A DNA stretch of 64,000 nucleotides, taken from Diprion similis (taxonomy: Eukaryota > Arthropoda > Insecta > Hymenoptera > Diprionidae). The stretch spans positions 1,098,501-1,162,500 of the forward strand of contig NC_060107.1 in the NCBI RefSeq assembly GCF_021155765.1. The letters are read 5' to 3'. Positions 25,901-38,469 of this stretch are shown here, piece by piece. The stretch's first letter is position 1; the number at the start of each line of letters is the position of its first letter. The notes below the pieces were generated by a model. The model was not told where the DNA came from and did not search any database. It saw only the letters and a list, made by a program, of their open reading frames with translations. A program made the position numbers and the translations under genes.

Positions 25901-28900
25901 CGTATCGTCACTGCAGTGACAATCCCCTTGTGATAAGACTGACGAGGGTAAAATTTTCCGTTACTTATGTCGATCGCAGTCTCACAATCAGAGGTCTAGA
26001 AACTCCACCTCATTCCAACAACAGTGACGATTCTGAACTCACCAACGATTCGGCAAAGAGAATCATGACTAGCGGCGGGCAAAAGGGGCTCAGGTAAATC
26101 CCTCAGGAATCGTCTGAGCACCGTCGCGACGTCGTGCTCGGAATAGTCGACCTTCGTGATTTGCGTCACCCACGCATCTTTGCGGAATGCTTCCAAGAGG
26201 CGGGCAACAGCGCTACTGGATCCACTGCGTCGATAAATACCCTCGGACATGATACCTGCGGATCAGAATACATCGGGCTCAGACACAACCTGCATGGTTG
26301 CACACTTGGAGTAGGAAAAAAATCTCATTCCAATGGTAGGCTCAAGGCTCATGTAAAAAATACGCGTAAAATGAACGGGTTATGGTCACCCCAAACAGAC
26401 TCCAATCGACCTTTGCATCAAACCTTCATCGGTCCTGCAGCTGGAAAGCGAGACGTGGAAGAGCCGAGTGGGGCAACCTTTGTTAATCAAGTTGCGTCCC
26501 ATGCACTAACGTGAGTCAGAGAGTGGTCACACGCTTCCGGGAAACCAATGACGAATTACGTCACGACAGTACACGGGACGTTACATTCAACTAACTACCT
26601 GTACAGTTTCTGTGCAAGCTAAATAGCTACATTCACGATTACCACATGTTGGGTACCTGAATCCAGCGCGGACTCGATCTACTTCGTTCACTCCACTTCC
26701 CGACAATAATTTCAATTTTTAGATGCTAAATTCTCACCGTGGGTGTAAATGAAATTTATACACTTCTCCAGGATGACCGGGACGTTGTCCTGCGTCAGCT
26801 GCTGTTGCTCAATGTCGGGGCCGCAGCTCGTCGCCGCCTGATAGAGGGCGTGTTTCCAGACGGGACCTTCTCGCGATCCTGGCGCTGCAATATGTAGGGC
26901 ACTTTTTCCACCGGCGTCAACAACCACGACTGGAACGCTTCCACCCCCAGGGATCGGTCCCTCGTGTTCTCTAAGGACTGCCGAGGTAAAAGGATAAGAA
27001 GTAAAAATATTTGAATGCCTTGATATTGTAAGGAGGTGACTATTCGATCTTGGTGACATTTGCACCGCCGAATTGAGTTTGTTCTTTAAATTCAACATTA
27101 GTTCAACGTCTGTGGGAACGTATTTTTCTGTCCGTCTGACGATAATCGTGAGTTCATCGACTCCGCGCGATTGATTGTACCGTTCAAACGCTGTTTCTTT
27201 ATCTCATTCGTTGACTGTCGGGATTTAAGCTTATACATAGTAGACCTGTGAGACCTGTCAACTTGACGGAAACTTTTGCAGTATAATTGCTCGGTTATTC
27301 GTCAATTTTCATTGTATCTAGATTCGCGATTTGTCTAAGTAACGGGGTTCTGAACGGCGTTCTTCGGCCGTGACTATTACTTTTTGTCCTGCCTCCTGCC
27401 GTGCGGCGATGAACTTCGCGTGGTAACAAACCGGCGCTGGTCCGTTCGTGAGAGCGCAGTTTTTATCTCGTTCCAGAGTTCGCTCGTAGAGACGAGACAA
27501 AAAGTACGGAGACTCAGAATCGAGTCGGACTTCGAACTTCGTGTGTATTGAAAGAAAGCTTTACCTATGCAACGGGCCTTGCGCAGGTCCAAATGTTCAA
27601 AGGCAACGGGCTCCATTGACCGCGTGTAGAAGAGGCTTCTCCGTTGCAGCAGCAGCCAAGCAGGAAACCACGTTCCGGTAACACCTTCCTGCGGAGAAAT
27701 TTGACTTTTAGTTTTGAATCGTGGATTCGAACGACGTGCAGTTCACTGCATTTACACAACTTTGCTAATCGGCACTGATTTGAGAACCTCGAATCTGCAG
27801 CTGCGAGATTCTCTGCATCTCGCGTGATCTCTAGAAAGTAGATTTCCTTGAAAAATGATCGCTCGGTACGTAGGTACCTACCTCCGCGAGCATTACTATT
27901 ACACCGAGTTCTCAGATTTCGCGTAGGATCTTACTTTTAAAGACGTTTCGAGTTTCGTTACCTTACTTTTCGTTACTTAAGAGGGGAGAGAAAGAGAGAG
28001 GCTTACCTTGACATAGGCCCAGCCTACCCTCGTTAGTTCGGAACTGTACCTAACGGGAAAGACTGGCGTCAGAGCCTCCAGAATGCGTTGGGCCCAAATT
28101 CTTCGTTCCGTTACACCCTTGACGTAGAACACGTGGACGCCAGGTCTACCCTCCCCGCTGATAGCCACGCAGTGAACAGCCTCCCCGTCGACTACCCTGG
28201 AAAAAGTCAAGCGAGACCCCCGCGTACTTTCAATTTCATTCGTGGTTGACGCTTTTTTGCGTAACGGTGAAACTGATTTGTAACTTTCGAATTTCTTGTC
28301 GACTCTGCACAAACGAAACTTGCCGCTGACATCTGCACATAGATTTGCGAAACAGACTTTACCGTACCGATTTTGTTGAGATATTCGAACGAACTCTTTG
28401 AATGTAATAATTAATAAATTTTTTCCAGAAGAATCTGAATTTTTTTTTAGATCTTTTAAATCCATCGGTTTCGATTTGCGATTTTTTTTAAAAATAGCCT
28501 CTTTCAAAAAATAAGGAAATTTTTCTAGGAGAACATATCACATGAAATCTGATAACAAATTTGATTAAAATAAAATTTATACTCAGTTTGGTTCGAAATT
28601 TGATTTAAAAAATGGAGAAAAAAATCTACGATCTTCCGAATGGTGATTTTTCTCCTCCTGAAGTAAAGGAATTCAGTTTTCGTCAAGTACGTTAAGATTG
28701 ATTTGGTGGATTCTTTTACTTCAAAAGATACATTTGTTACAAACATTTCAAGACCCGGGACATTATGCCGTGACTTTTCGTTAAAGAGTGAAAACGATTT
28801 CAAGTCGAGTCAGGAGAGTCATTGAGATTCGAGACTCGATAATATTCTGTGGAAGAATGAATAACCCGACTCGAATGACTAAGAAAAGATTATTTTCATT

Positions 28901-31900
28901 TACATTAACCGGTAACATTTGAAAATATCCTAGAACGATCTTTGACCTTCTAGAATACTACGTCAACTCTTTAAAATGTTCTGGTGTCGTCTAGAAACGT
29001 TGAGAATTCCCTGATAATATTTGAAAACGATCTGAAACGTTGTATGAACTTAGGAATTACTCTGGTAACCCTTAAAAATGTAACATTTAAGATCATTTTC
29101 AAAGATTAGCATTTGTCGGTATTTTATTTTAATGAAATTTATTGTCAGACCTCACATTTTTGCGCTACGTACTCTCAAAAATTATATCATTTCTTAAAAG
29201 GGGTGATTAGAGAAAAAATAATAACTCTGAACCCTTTGATACAAAAAATCTGAAGAAAATTCAGAGTCCTCTTGTAGGCTAACAGAATTCGGAAAAAATT
29301 GAGGACTGAATTTGAATAGATGATGTAGAGCGCAGATCGAGGTCATCTGCAACGCCCTGATGCAAGAAATTAGTCTCCATGCAAGATGCTTTTAATGAGC
29401 AATAATTTCAACCGTTTTATCTATCTCTTGCCAAGTGTTCGATACGGCAAACTTCCGAGTATTCACAGCTTTAAAACAGTTCTACGAATCGGTTTCATCG
29501 CCGTTCATTTCAGAGTGATATTATAATTCTTTGAATGCGTCGTCACAAATCAGAACGCTGGGGTGTTAACCCTAAAATAGTACACTGCGGTACGTTTGTA
29601 CCCCAAGATGATGTCAAATCATCCGCCAAAGTAAGAATCGTTCGGAATTAATCCAAGTTCAGGTCAAGTTCTGCACCCACTTGTTGAATTTTCCAAAAAT
29701 TTTAAATGGTACCATCGTTTTCCTAGTTCAAAACGAAGAAAATAAAAAGAAAAAATTTCCCCATTTATAACAATGATAATCGTAAGCGAACGCTTGGGGT
29801 ACGTTTGTGCCCCAGTGTATAGCCAGGTGGTAAAAAAGTAAGTGTACCATTCTAGGGTTAAACCGCAACGAAGGAACCTCACGACTTGGTAGGTACTGTT
29901 TGGAGTCTTCCAGTTTAATTCAGTTCCCCGAACGGATCGGGCGACAAATCGCGTCTAAATTTCGTCGCTCTCCCACGGCCAGCGTGGGGACCTGTCGAAT
30001 TATGGTTCCCCCCCAACAAAGGAAGGGGGGGGGGGGGGGGCGGATGAACTAATTGTGAGGATAGAACGAACAAGCCTTACAGTTGGTCTTCTGATTGACG
30101 CCGACGACGAGGCGTTCGTAGAGATGGTACTTGACTTACTTGACATCCTGGAGCAGATGCACGCTGTGAATGGTCTCGAGGAGGACGCTTTCCTTCAGGG
30201 TGGTCATGCTCTTGTCGGCGTAAAAGGACAGCTTGTTGTCCTGCAGCACGGCGGCCCGGGGCACTAAGTCCTTCGCCCTCTCGATACCCATGCCGGGTCT
30301 GTAGACGATCCCTCTTTGCGGTGTCGACTTGTGCCCCGTGTAGGGTGGACGCTCCAGTTTGCTCCCGATCGCGGGTTCCTTCGTGGCTTCGCGGTTCCTG
30401 GAGAGGAGCTTGCTGCCCCGCACGAAGCTCATCACGTTCGGCCTGATGCTGGCGACTGAGTCGTGCCTCAGTTTCCTCTGGAGTTTCCTCATCATTGAGG
30501 TCCTGTTCTCCTCGGCGACCTGGGGACTCGGTGGAGGCGTCTCTTCGGGACACGTCGCGGCCTCGTTGACCCCGCTGACTTCCCTCTGCACGTGAATCTT
30601 GATCGAAGGTTTCCTCGGTGGTACCGCCGGCTGCTTCTTACGCAGCTGAGAGAGCTTCGGCAGCAGGGCTGGATTCTTCATCGGGACTTCGATCATCTCG
30701 ACCTCGTCGTACTCGTTCTTCGGTAGAGAGTCGTACCGTCTTGGAGGCTCCGGCGGCGGTCCTGTCGCCGTGGAATGCTCGACTCCCTCGTCCTTGGGCT
30801 GGATTACCTCGTGGTAGGCTTCGTCCTCCACCTCTTCCTCCTGCTCCTGGAGGTCGGCGAGGCTCCCAGCGCTACTCGGCGACTCGCTTGTCGCGAGGAG
30901 AGCTTCCAGCAGCATCAGGTCGTTGTTCTCGTAGTTGCTGTAGACGTTCTCGTCGGCTTGAGCCAGCGGGTCGAACTCGAAGAGCAGCGACTTGCTCGGC
31001 TCCCGTCCGGACTCAACCACGATTGGGTCGGAGTCCAGCTTTGGCGGCAGCCAGTTCTCGTACATTGAATTCGGTATCGAGACCGAGCTAACGCGCGGGT
31101 TGTTGAGAACTGGTTCCTGTATCGGGGGTTCGTTGACGCCTTCGTCGAGGCTCGACATCGCCTCGAGGTCAACGCCGGGCTTGGCGCTCGGAGTGGCGTC
31201 GTAAAAGGTCCACGAATCGGACCTGGACAACCGCTTGGGTCCATCGGGAGCGATTTTCTCCGACAAATTCGTCTCACCGTTGTTCATACTAAGGTCAGAG
31301 TCGCTTCCGTGGCTTCGAGCGAAGCTAAGAAGGTCGAAGGAGTCGGTGAGGTCAAGATCTCGAACCGCCGAGACGGTCGAACTGAGAGTGTCGTACCTGC
31401 TACTGTGCCCGGAAGTAACCGACTGTAGCTCATCGTAGATCGACTCTTCCGGAAGCGGTGGGGGCGGGTAAATTGGCGGTGGTGGACTGTACCTGGCCGT
31501 CGACAAGTCCTCGACGTTCCGCACGCTCTTCAGGGTCGTCCCGAGCGGGCTGTAGAACGAGATACCGTTGAAGATGTCTTCGGTTGGCATCGAAACGCAT
31601 CGGTCCTGACGTCCGCCGATGGTGTCTTTGAGCTTCCGGTTCGTTGCGTCGACGATATCGTTCGGCACCTCGCCCCCGAGTCCGTCTTCATTGTTCATGG
31701 AGGCCAGACGACGCGTCAGCAAATTCTTCACCGATTTCTCGAGTCTTAGGCTGGCGTTCCGAGTGCTCGATATCACCGCCTTGCTCTTGGACGTCATCTT
31801 CTCCGATATCTCGTCCTTGAAATTCCTCGACGAGTTGCTTAGGCTTCGGAAGAACTCGGGCCCTGAGCTCCTGCCCTCGGGAGTCGTGCAGGACTTCGTG

Positions 31901-32079
31901 CCCTCCTCGCTTTTCTCCGAGGTACTCGACTCGCTCGAGCTCGTTGACCTCGGCGTTGACCGCACGGCGATAGATTGCAGATTTCTAGGCGCCGGTACCG
32001 GCACAGGTCGCGTGCCCTTGCCCTCGACGGTCAAGGTCGAGCGAGGTTTCGGCACTGGTTTTGCCTCCATTTTACTCAT
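22908..32079 (-). CDS. RhoGAP15B: ARAP-like Rho GTPase-activating protein (RhoGAP15B type)
   Basis: Stimulates GTP hydrolysis by Rho-family GTPases at phosphoinositide-containing membranes. Exons (minus order): 30140-32079, 28007-28196, 27565-27688, 26738-26977, 26043-26255, 24475-24896, 24174-24413, 23465-23667, 23136-23177, 22908-23046; about 1250 aa. Layout: disordered N-terminus (1-585) with PVPKPR, PPPPIYPPPPLP and PPPEPPRR proline motifs and several YENW/YDEL tyrosine sites; two tandem PH domains (about 590-800); RhoGAP (about 815-1000) with arginine finger Arg840 in EGIYRRSG and conserved Asn952 in NLSAVWGPTLM; Ras-associating domain (about 1022-1110); final PH domain (about 1128-1235). 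Vertebrate ARAPs also carry SAM and ArfGAP domains, which are absent here as in fly RhoGAP15B. A TGA codon directly precedes the start ATG in frame. The donor after 24174 is a weak GTTCGT, but phase and homology require a join there. Confidence 0.88.
28197..30139. other. First coding intron of the RhoGAP gene
   Basis: About 1.9 kb, AT-rich, with a piggyBac-like MITE (29570-29857) and an 18-nt poly-G run near 30027-30041. Frame stays open upstream of exon 28007-28196 to about 28507, but the added residues are Lys-rich and unlike any domain. Confidence 0.5.
29566..29861. mobile_element. piggyBac-like MITE with TTAA duplications
   Basis: A 288-bp element between two TTAA tetranucleotides (29566-29569 and 29858-29861). 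The left end is CCCTAAAATAGTACACT and the right end is the inverse of CCCTAGAATGGTACACTTAC. A second motif, GGTACGTTTGTACCCC, recurs inside near the right end as GGGGTACGTTTGTGCCCC. TTAA targets and CCCTAGAA ends are hallmarks of the piggyBac superfamily. No transposase is present, so the element is non-autonomous. Confidence 0.88.
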
Positions 32080-32944
32080 TCACTGCTATATCGAACTTGG
32101 TGGTCAAAGAACGCTCTTCGGTGTCTCGATCAAGGCTCCTGATTCAATTGCTCCTCGATGCTTTAACCTGGCGTGCGAAAATCCATGATCCTCTAAGTGC
32201 AGTGTCCACACGGTGTTTGAACCGAAGATGATTAGGTGTTGCCCGCTTATTTGCATAGGCATGAGCTAGTTTTAAATCATCCGCGCACATCGCGTCTCAT
32301 GCCTCTTCGCGCTGTTATTACGTGGTTCATCTTACAAATTGTGGATAATTCATTTAACGGTTCGTTCGAAGTCTCTTCCAGCCAATGTTACATCGGAACG
32401 AATGGTTGCTGATGCTCGTGTGATTTTATATTTTGCACAGAATCGAACAGAGCGACTCTTCTCTAAAGTTTGCAAGGTTCCTGCTATCTCGTAGTCCAAA
32501 GATTAATCATTTATGATACCAATTATGGCGTAACAGACTCGATAGTGTTCCGTGGCGATGAACGACCTGTCGTTTTATATTTATAGCAGGAATATTATTG
32601 TTCCAACGTTACCTACTCCGTCCAGAGTGAGTAAGAGAGAGAGAAAAAAATAGAGGGAGAAAGACACACGTACAGGCAACGAGTGAGTGAGTGAGGGAAT
32701 GAGTCACTTACTCTACAGCGGTGATAAAATGCTTGCCTTTGCACACATTCAGCCAACCAGACGTAAAAGCAGATGCCCATGCGTGTGTGACGTGCGTGTA
32801 GATCACATCACTCTCCAATCTGCACGTATTAATGCTAGTATAAATACCTAAGTATAATATAGCCTGTTGCATGCGTGTACGTTGGTATACTCATTTATAA
32901 CCGCACGAGTCACCCGACTCAGCTGATCCCAAGTCACGCTCTGA
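32080..32944. other. Intergenic, likely bidirectional promoter region
   Basis: Separates the minus-strand RhoGAP start from the tentative plus-strand gene at 32945. It holds a purine-rich GA/GAGT stretch at about 32627-32700. It probably carries RhoGAP 5' UTR and promoter; no coding sequence was recognised. Confidence 0.4.
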
Positions 32945-33903
32945 ATGTTCTTCTCTATGATGCTTGTGCGTATCTACACCACACACCGGTTGTTGGGCGC
33001 TATGGGTTTCAGAGACGATCCATTCCTTGGATTCATCAATCTTCTCGTGACACTCATGTGGTAAGTGAGACAACTGTTGAACGGTGATTCATTGTAAGCC
33101 CAGATGATCGGTTCAATTCGGGGAATCCGATGTTCGAATCGTAGGCACTTTGTGATGCTGCTATTTCCTATGTCAGATATGGCAAGATCCTCGGCTTCTT
33201 CCTCCTTCTCTCAGGGGTCAAGATCACCGACCAAACGCAAAGATGCGGGGACGTCTATTGAGGATGCAACGGCGTGTCCGGGTTCAGATTTTATAACTAT
33301 ACCGGGACAGTTTTCTTCTTTGAATTAACCGAAAGGTTTTTCCAAGTTTTATACTCTCATGTAGACAGCGGCGATTTTGTTACGGGTAGGGTTTCACGGG
33401 TTGACAGATAAGATTGCGCGAGGACCGGACGTCCTTATCGCCTTTCGCGAGCACTCCTTTTGCTGCAACCCAATCACGATTTCGACGACACCGTAACAAC
33501 GACGGCGAAAACCACTGGAGCAATCGCTTGTCGCTGACAATTTCGCAGCGAGAATACCCGGACCTGAATTTCAGTGGACGATTGGGCCTCGAAACGCCGC
33601 CTTCGGTGGGGCTTTTGTCACTGGTACGAGTGCAGCGATCTGCTCGTCGCCTGGAGAAAAGAAAAACGACGCGAGCCGAAGCCGCCCGAACCAAACGACG
33701 ACGCTCCCGGGCACGAGTACCAACACACTGGAATCGGCAAGCATCGTCATCGCTCAAGCGCAGACCTGCAGACAGTCCCCACAGCCCAGGGTCGCTCGAG
33801 TCGCAAGGTTGTCGACTCTGCCCGATCAGCCGCTGTGTACCGGGTGTCGTTTCCCGAATCGGATTCCATCTATAACCCAATAGTCGGAGACTCGTTTCTG
33901 TGA
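32945..33903 (+). CDS. Tentative small single-pass membrane protein, family unknown
   Basis: Three segments fit together in phase: 32945-33060 (donor GTAAGT), 33145-33281 (donor GTTCAG, weak) and 33575-33903, giving about 193 aa. An in-frame TGA sits just before the first ATG (MFFSMMLVRIYTTHR). Joining exons 1 and 2 creates one hydrophobic stretch, about residues 27-49 (FLGFINLLVTLMW then HFVMLLFP). The rest is polar: a Ser-rich linker, then a tail with strong C/G third-position bias, a WRKEKRREPKPPEP segment and a C-terminus ending in YNPIVGDSFL. A plus-strand AATAAA follows at 34048-34053. I do not recognise the family. The last segment is the best supported; the minus strand is also open here, so the strand itself is not certain. 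Confidence 0.33.
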
Positions 33904-34047
33904 GAATCCCTGGCAGGAGGAAAGTGCGGAGGTTCCTAAAGGTCTGCAACCACTCAAGAGACAAGAGGATATCCAAATAGAAAATAGAAATCCAGAGAGT
34001 ATTTATTGGGACACTGTTAATGTCCTGTACCGGGTGGTTTAAAAAAA

Positions 34048-34053
34048 AATAAA
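34048..34053 (+). terminator. Candidate poly(A) signal of the tentative gene at 32945-33903
   Basis: AATAAA within an A-rich run, 145 nt past the TGA at 33901-33903. The spacing is typical, and this supports the plus-strand model modestly. Confidence 0.3.
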
Positions 34054-34210
34054 CGAGTTGAACCGTCGAACCGAGGTGAAAGGTCCGGAACTTCGATCCT
34101 TCGATCTTCCTCGATCCTCGGAGTAAGGGACGTGGTGGAAACCGGGATTTCTGGAACGGTCAACGACGGCGAAGATCTTTTGACACCCGTCTTTGGTCGT
34201 GGCTGCCGTA

Positions 34211-34233
34211 GCAGCAGCAGCAGCAGCAGCAGC
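34211..34233. repeat. CAG/CTG trinucleotide repeat
   Basis: About eight tandem GCA/CAG units. Read on the minus strand this gives a run of leucines after an ATG, a signal-peptide mimic that is likely accidental. Confidence 0.85.
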
Positions 34234-35805
34234 ATGTCGGAATTCTTTATGCGCTGCACTCTGCGCAATCTGTTATTATACTCGTATACTTACTGCGCTT
34301 TACTCAACTTTACTCACAACAGTGTGAGGCTCATACCGCGGACCATTGTTCTTGCTGCGGCGTTTACTGTCTGTTGTTAGTTGACTGATTAGTTAGGGTA
34401 TAACCCTTCAATTAATCAGCATCAACCCGCTTCGCTGCCAATTTACTTTATACCCTTTTTTCTCTTTACGATGTGTTCGATGTAATAATATTATCATGCT
34501 TGTACAGAGATTCATACATTCTTCGAATCGACTCGCGACAGTCAATATAATTTTCTTCTTTCGTAAGCATTGTGCACATGCATTCATACGTTGAGAATTT
34601 TTTGGTCAAATTTAGCACCACAGCTGTCCTTGGTCCGTTATTCGCAGTAAGCGATCGTTGTTCTGCAGTACAAACAACAACGTGTCGCGGTGATTAAGCG
34701 TATACAGTGGAATGTAAAGGTTTGAAAAAGAGTTTTACGTCCTTTGTTCTCGCGAATTTTGCGAAAATTTAAAACCAAAATTCTTTTTCGGGGTGTAATT
34801 TCAAATTCATTTTCCAATAAATGTATTTAAAAAAAAAATTTCATATTGTTAATCCGTAGAATGTGTGGAAAGGGTGGAAGAATCAAGACATTCGCTTTGT
34901 ATTCAATTAACTTTATTTTCATTCAAATACGATCGACATGTAAATGAAATAACGATTTATCGTTATTTGTTGTATGAATATAAATATGATTCGTGGGGGC
35001 ATGTCTGAAGGCGGGGCAAAGTGAACATCCGCAAATGTTACGAATGTTATTTATTATGTGTATGAATGGTGAAAATTACGCCAATTTGTAATCAGTTCAA
35101 TAGAACGATATAATTCCATTTGCCAATTTTCTTTATATATTCTAGATATATTTTATGAAAAATTTGTGTCACCGGCCCGAATTCATTACCCCAATCGAAT
35201 CACGTCATTTATCGAGAAACAAACTCTGCGGTAACAAAATTCGTACAATAAAACTTTTCGGACTTTTTCAGTTAATACTAACGTTACGACAGTTAAAATT
35301 AAAACTAATTATTCTCAATCGATGCATCAGTAAAATGAAAACGAATGCGACTCGCCGACGGAACGATACATATTTAATAAGCGAAGAAACTCGTTCGCAT
35401 ATAAATCGAAGACGCAAGATCAGTTGAGGATTATCTAACCGCGACAGCCGTTTTTATAATCCATGCACAATGACCCGAAGTGAAATTTTTCGTTCGAACA
35501 AATTGTTTTTTTTACGTCATGTTGTTCTGATAATATCTTCAGTTGTTATTAAATCTGTTGGTCGAATCGAGTGCTTTAAAATATAGAAAAATATGTATTA
35601 TGTGTGAAAAAATATGCAGTTTGCAGTCGTTGAATTATTACGTATACTATTCATATATTATATGTATATTAATAGTAATAGCCGAGTGGACAGATCTGCG
35701 TCTTCGATGTATGTATAATTACACGTACTTGTTATATGTACCTTGTACAGCACAGATACATATGTGTATATATGCGTATATGTATAGTATAGCATATATA
35801 TATAT

Positions 35806-36417
35806 TAGGGTGGCGCAAAAAAACCGACCATTCTTTTTTTTTTGAGTCTCGTGTGACAAAATGTTAGTTTTTGATGTTTCAAGAGCCCACTTCAAAGGAC
35901 AGCTCAAAAAAAAAAAATTCTAAGAGGTCGCTCCAATTTTTTTAAAATGTCAAAAATCGTCAAAGAATTAAATTAAAGAAATTATATTTTCAGTATTTTG
36001 TTTGATTTTTAATTCATGTCGTGGTGTATTGTTATCGATTCTTTCTTACTAAATTAAAGAGAAAAAATTCATGAAATTTTAATATGAATATTAAAAGGTC
36101 GCTGGAAAAGATCTAAAGAAATGCACCAAAAAATTGAAAAACAATTATGAACGACCTTTTAAAATTCAGATTTTGAACTGAAACTTTCGGAAACTTATTT
36201 CTTTTTTGTCTATAAAATTATATCGTAACGAAGAAGAAATTTTTTTTTAAATAATCGATTTTTGACGTTTTCTGACGTTTTAAAAAATGTGGAGCGACCT
36301 CTTAAAATTTTTTTTTTGAACTGTCCTTTGGAGTGGGCTCTTAAAACATCAAAAACTAACACTTTGTCACACGAGACTCAAAAAAAAAAAAATAGTCGGT
36401 TTTTTTGCGCCACCCTA
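35806..36417. mobile_element. Fold-back MITE, family A, copy 2 (TA duplication)
   Basis: A 608-bp element (35808-36415) between TA dinucleotides, nearly collinear with copy 1 at 13505-14110 in the same orientation. The left end is GGGTGGCGCAAAAAAACCGA and the right end GTTTTTTTGCGCCACCC. The shared interior includes ATTCATGTCGTGGTGTATTG. No transposase. Confidence 0.9.
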
Positions 36418-36681
36418 ATAGACATACATGTATGTATGTATATACTTAAATCACAACGCGACAATTGTCTTTATTTTTTTTAATCCTTTTTCGTATATTT
36501 AATTTTTATTCTGTTCGACTTCGAAACGTAACGTATTAAATAATATGATAACTATAATTGCGACAATTTATATTATTCTACATAACTATTACAGTAAGTG
36601 ATTGTGTATTTTATAATTATTCATTTGAATAATTATTATACAATGTGTTATATTATATTTATATTGCAGTCGTCACAGACG

Positions 36682-36722
36682 GTAATTAATTAATCAATTA
36701 ATTAATTAATTAATTAATTAAC
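36682..36722. repeat. ATTA tetranucleotide microsatellite
   Basis: About nine ATTA units with one interruption near the start. Confidence 0.85.
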
Positions 36723-38469
36723 TAATGAGTCTAATTGTTGAACGATTATCGAAATACACAAATATATATATTATGTTTAAAACTATTCCACATGTCGATT
36801 CATTTTACTCGTGTATAATATTATATCATAATACGTGTTACGCATAATTTGTTACACATTTAATTTAAATGAAAAAAAAAAAAAAAAAAAAAAACAACGA
36901 CGGCAAACTATCGTCGCACTGACTTTTTCTTGTCTCGCTTAAAGGCGAATTCTACACGTTTTATATCTAATTATACGCAGTTTCTGGATTCGATGAGCGA
37001 TTTGTTAAAAACGACCCGGTGGCTCGACGCGAAAGAACGACGCGTTTTCAGAAAATTTTACGACTTTTAAATATCTATAGTTATGTATGGATTTGGAATG
37101 ATATTATTACAAAGATGCACTTAGAATGGTGCTCGGAAATTCTTTGCTACGGGTTGCAAAAAACGTTCGGAAATTATACTAGCTCTCGTTTATTTATAAT
37201 ATATTTATACTCGCGTCGTCCGTGCAAATCGATCCTCGAGCCTGGAGGGACAACAACGTTAACCTTAATTAAATATGCAAGTGGACACGAATTTTAAAAT
37301 TGCTCGGTATTTTTGTATTGACCGATTTGATCGATCTTGTAACACAATCACGTGTACACCTTATAACTAGGTTCAATGTATATTATATGGTAATTGTTAT
37401 TACATAATTCAACAGTAAATATATTATCACATTTAGATTGTATATTAATTTTAAGACATTATTGTTATTATTGTTATTATTAATGTTATCATTTTTGTTG
37501 TTATTGTTGTTAAAATTATTATTACATCCGTTGAAGAAAACTGCGGCTATGGAAACGTATAATTATAATAATTAAACGCGCGAAATTTACTTTATCAAAC
37601 GAATTACACGTTAACGGGATATTTGACGCGGAAATAAAAGTTGATTTAAAATTTTCGCAGAACATTCGTGCGTGATTAGAATTTTATAACGAAGGTATAA
37701 ATTGAACTACGTACTATACGTTTGTATATCCTACGAATTCGCTTTCCTCTCGATCTTTGCTGAGCACACAAGAATCTTATCTCTGCCTGACATCCTGTTT
37801 GTTTGTTCCTGTCTTTCTCGCACTCTCTCTTTTTCTATAAACTTTAAATTCTAACAATTTACGGTGAGAAATAACTGTCCAGCGATTTTCTTCGAAGGAT
37901 TCAAGAGTATAATAATACAATAACGACTTTTGCTTGTGACTAAGAATTGAAAACAAAGCGAGCGTAAGATTCGATGATACAATATCACCTAAATTCTGAA
38001 ATAAAAATTTCACATTAGCGACAATTAATGTAATAAAAATACACTAACATACAGAATGTCTATAATTTCCACGTGCGTGCGCGAGCCGTGCATTCATATT
38101 AATTTAGTGGGAGGCGCTTACGCATTGCGGTTAATTGTAAGTAAGTTTCAACAATTGAAAGATCTTTAACAAGTGTTAATTTCGTACTAACAATTGAAGT
38201 ACATACATGCAGGTTAAAACGTGTCTTCGTTGATTAGCTTTTCTCTTCTTTTTTCTGTTTGTTTTTTTTTTTTTTTTTTTTTGTTCAATTTTTCTTCAAT
38301 TTTCGGTACGAGTTTAATTATAACAATTCGTGTGAATTTATCGTTACCATTTACGAGCAAAGAAATTATCTCTCGAAATCCTGAAAAATACACTTCAATG
38401 AAATTTAATTATCTTAAAACGTTACATTGGCACGCACGCAATTTCGTTTAAATATATGTGTATATACGG

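Noticed and set aside
28197-28507. Open extension upstream of the second RhoGAP exon
   Set aside because: Interrupts the PH domain that is continuous across the splice; the residues are Lys-rich and the acceptor at 28197 is good.
30618-31091. Long plus-strand frames over the first RhoGAP coding exon
   Set aside because: They are antisense to a well-supported 646-codon exon with proline motifs and a PH domain start; GC-rich third positions keep the other strand open.
33380-33976. 198-codon minus-strand frame
   Set aside because: Arg/Ser-rich with no domain. The plus strand has a better reading with splice sites and a poly(A) signal, although the strand is not proven.
34017-34268. Minus-strand frame with a Met-Leu run resembling a signal peptide
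   Set aside because: The leucines come from a CAG/CTG repeat. No acceptor, cleavage site or conserved domain follows.
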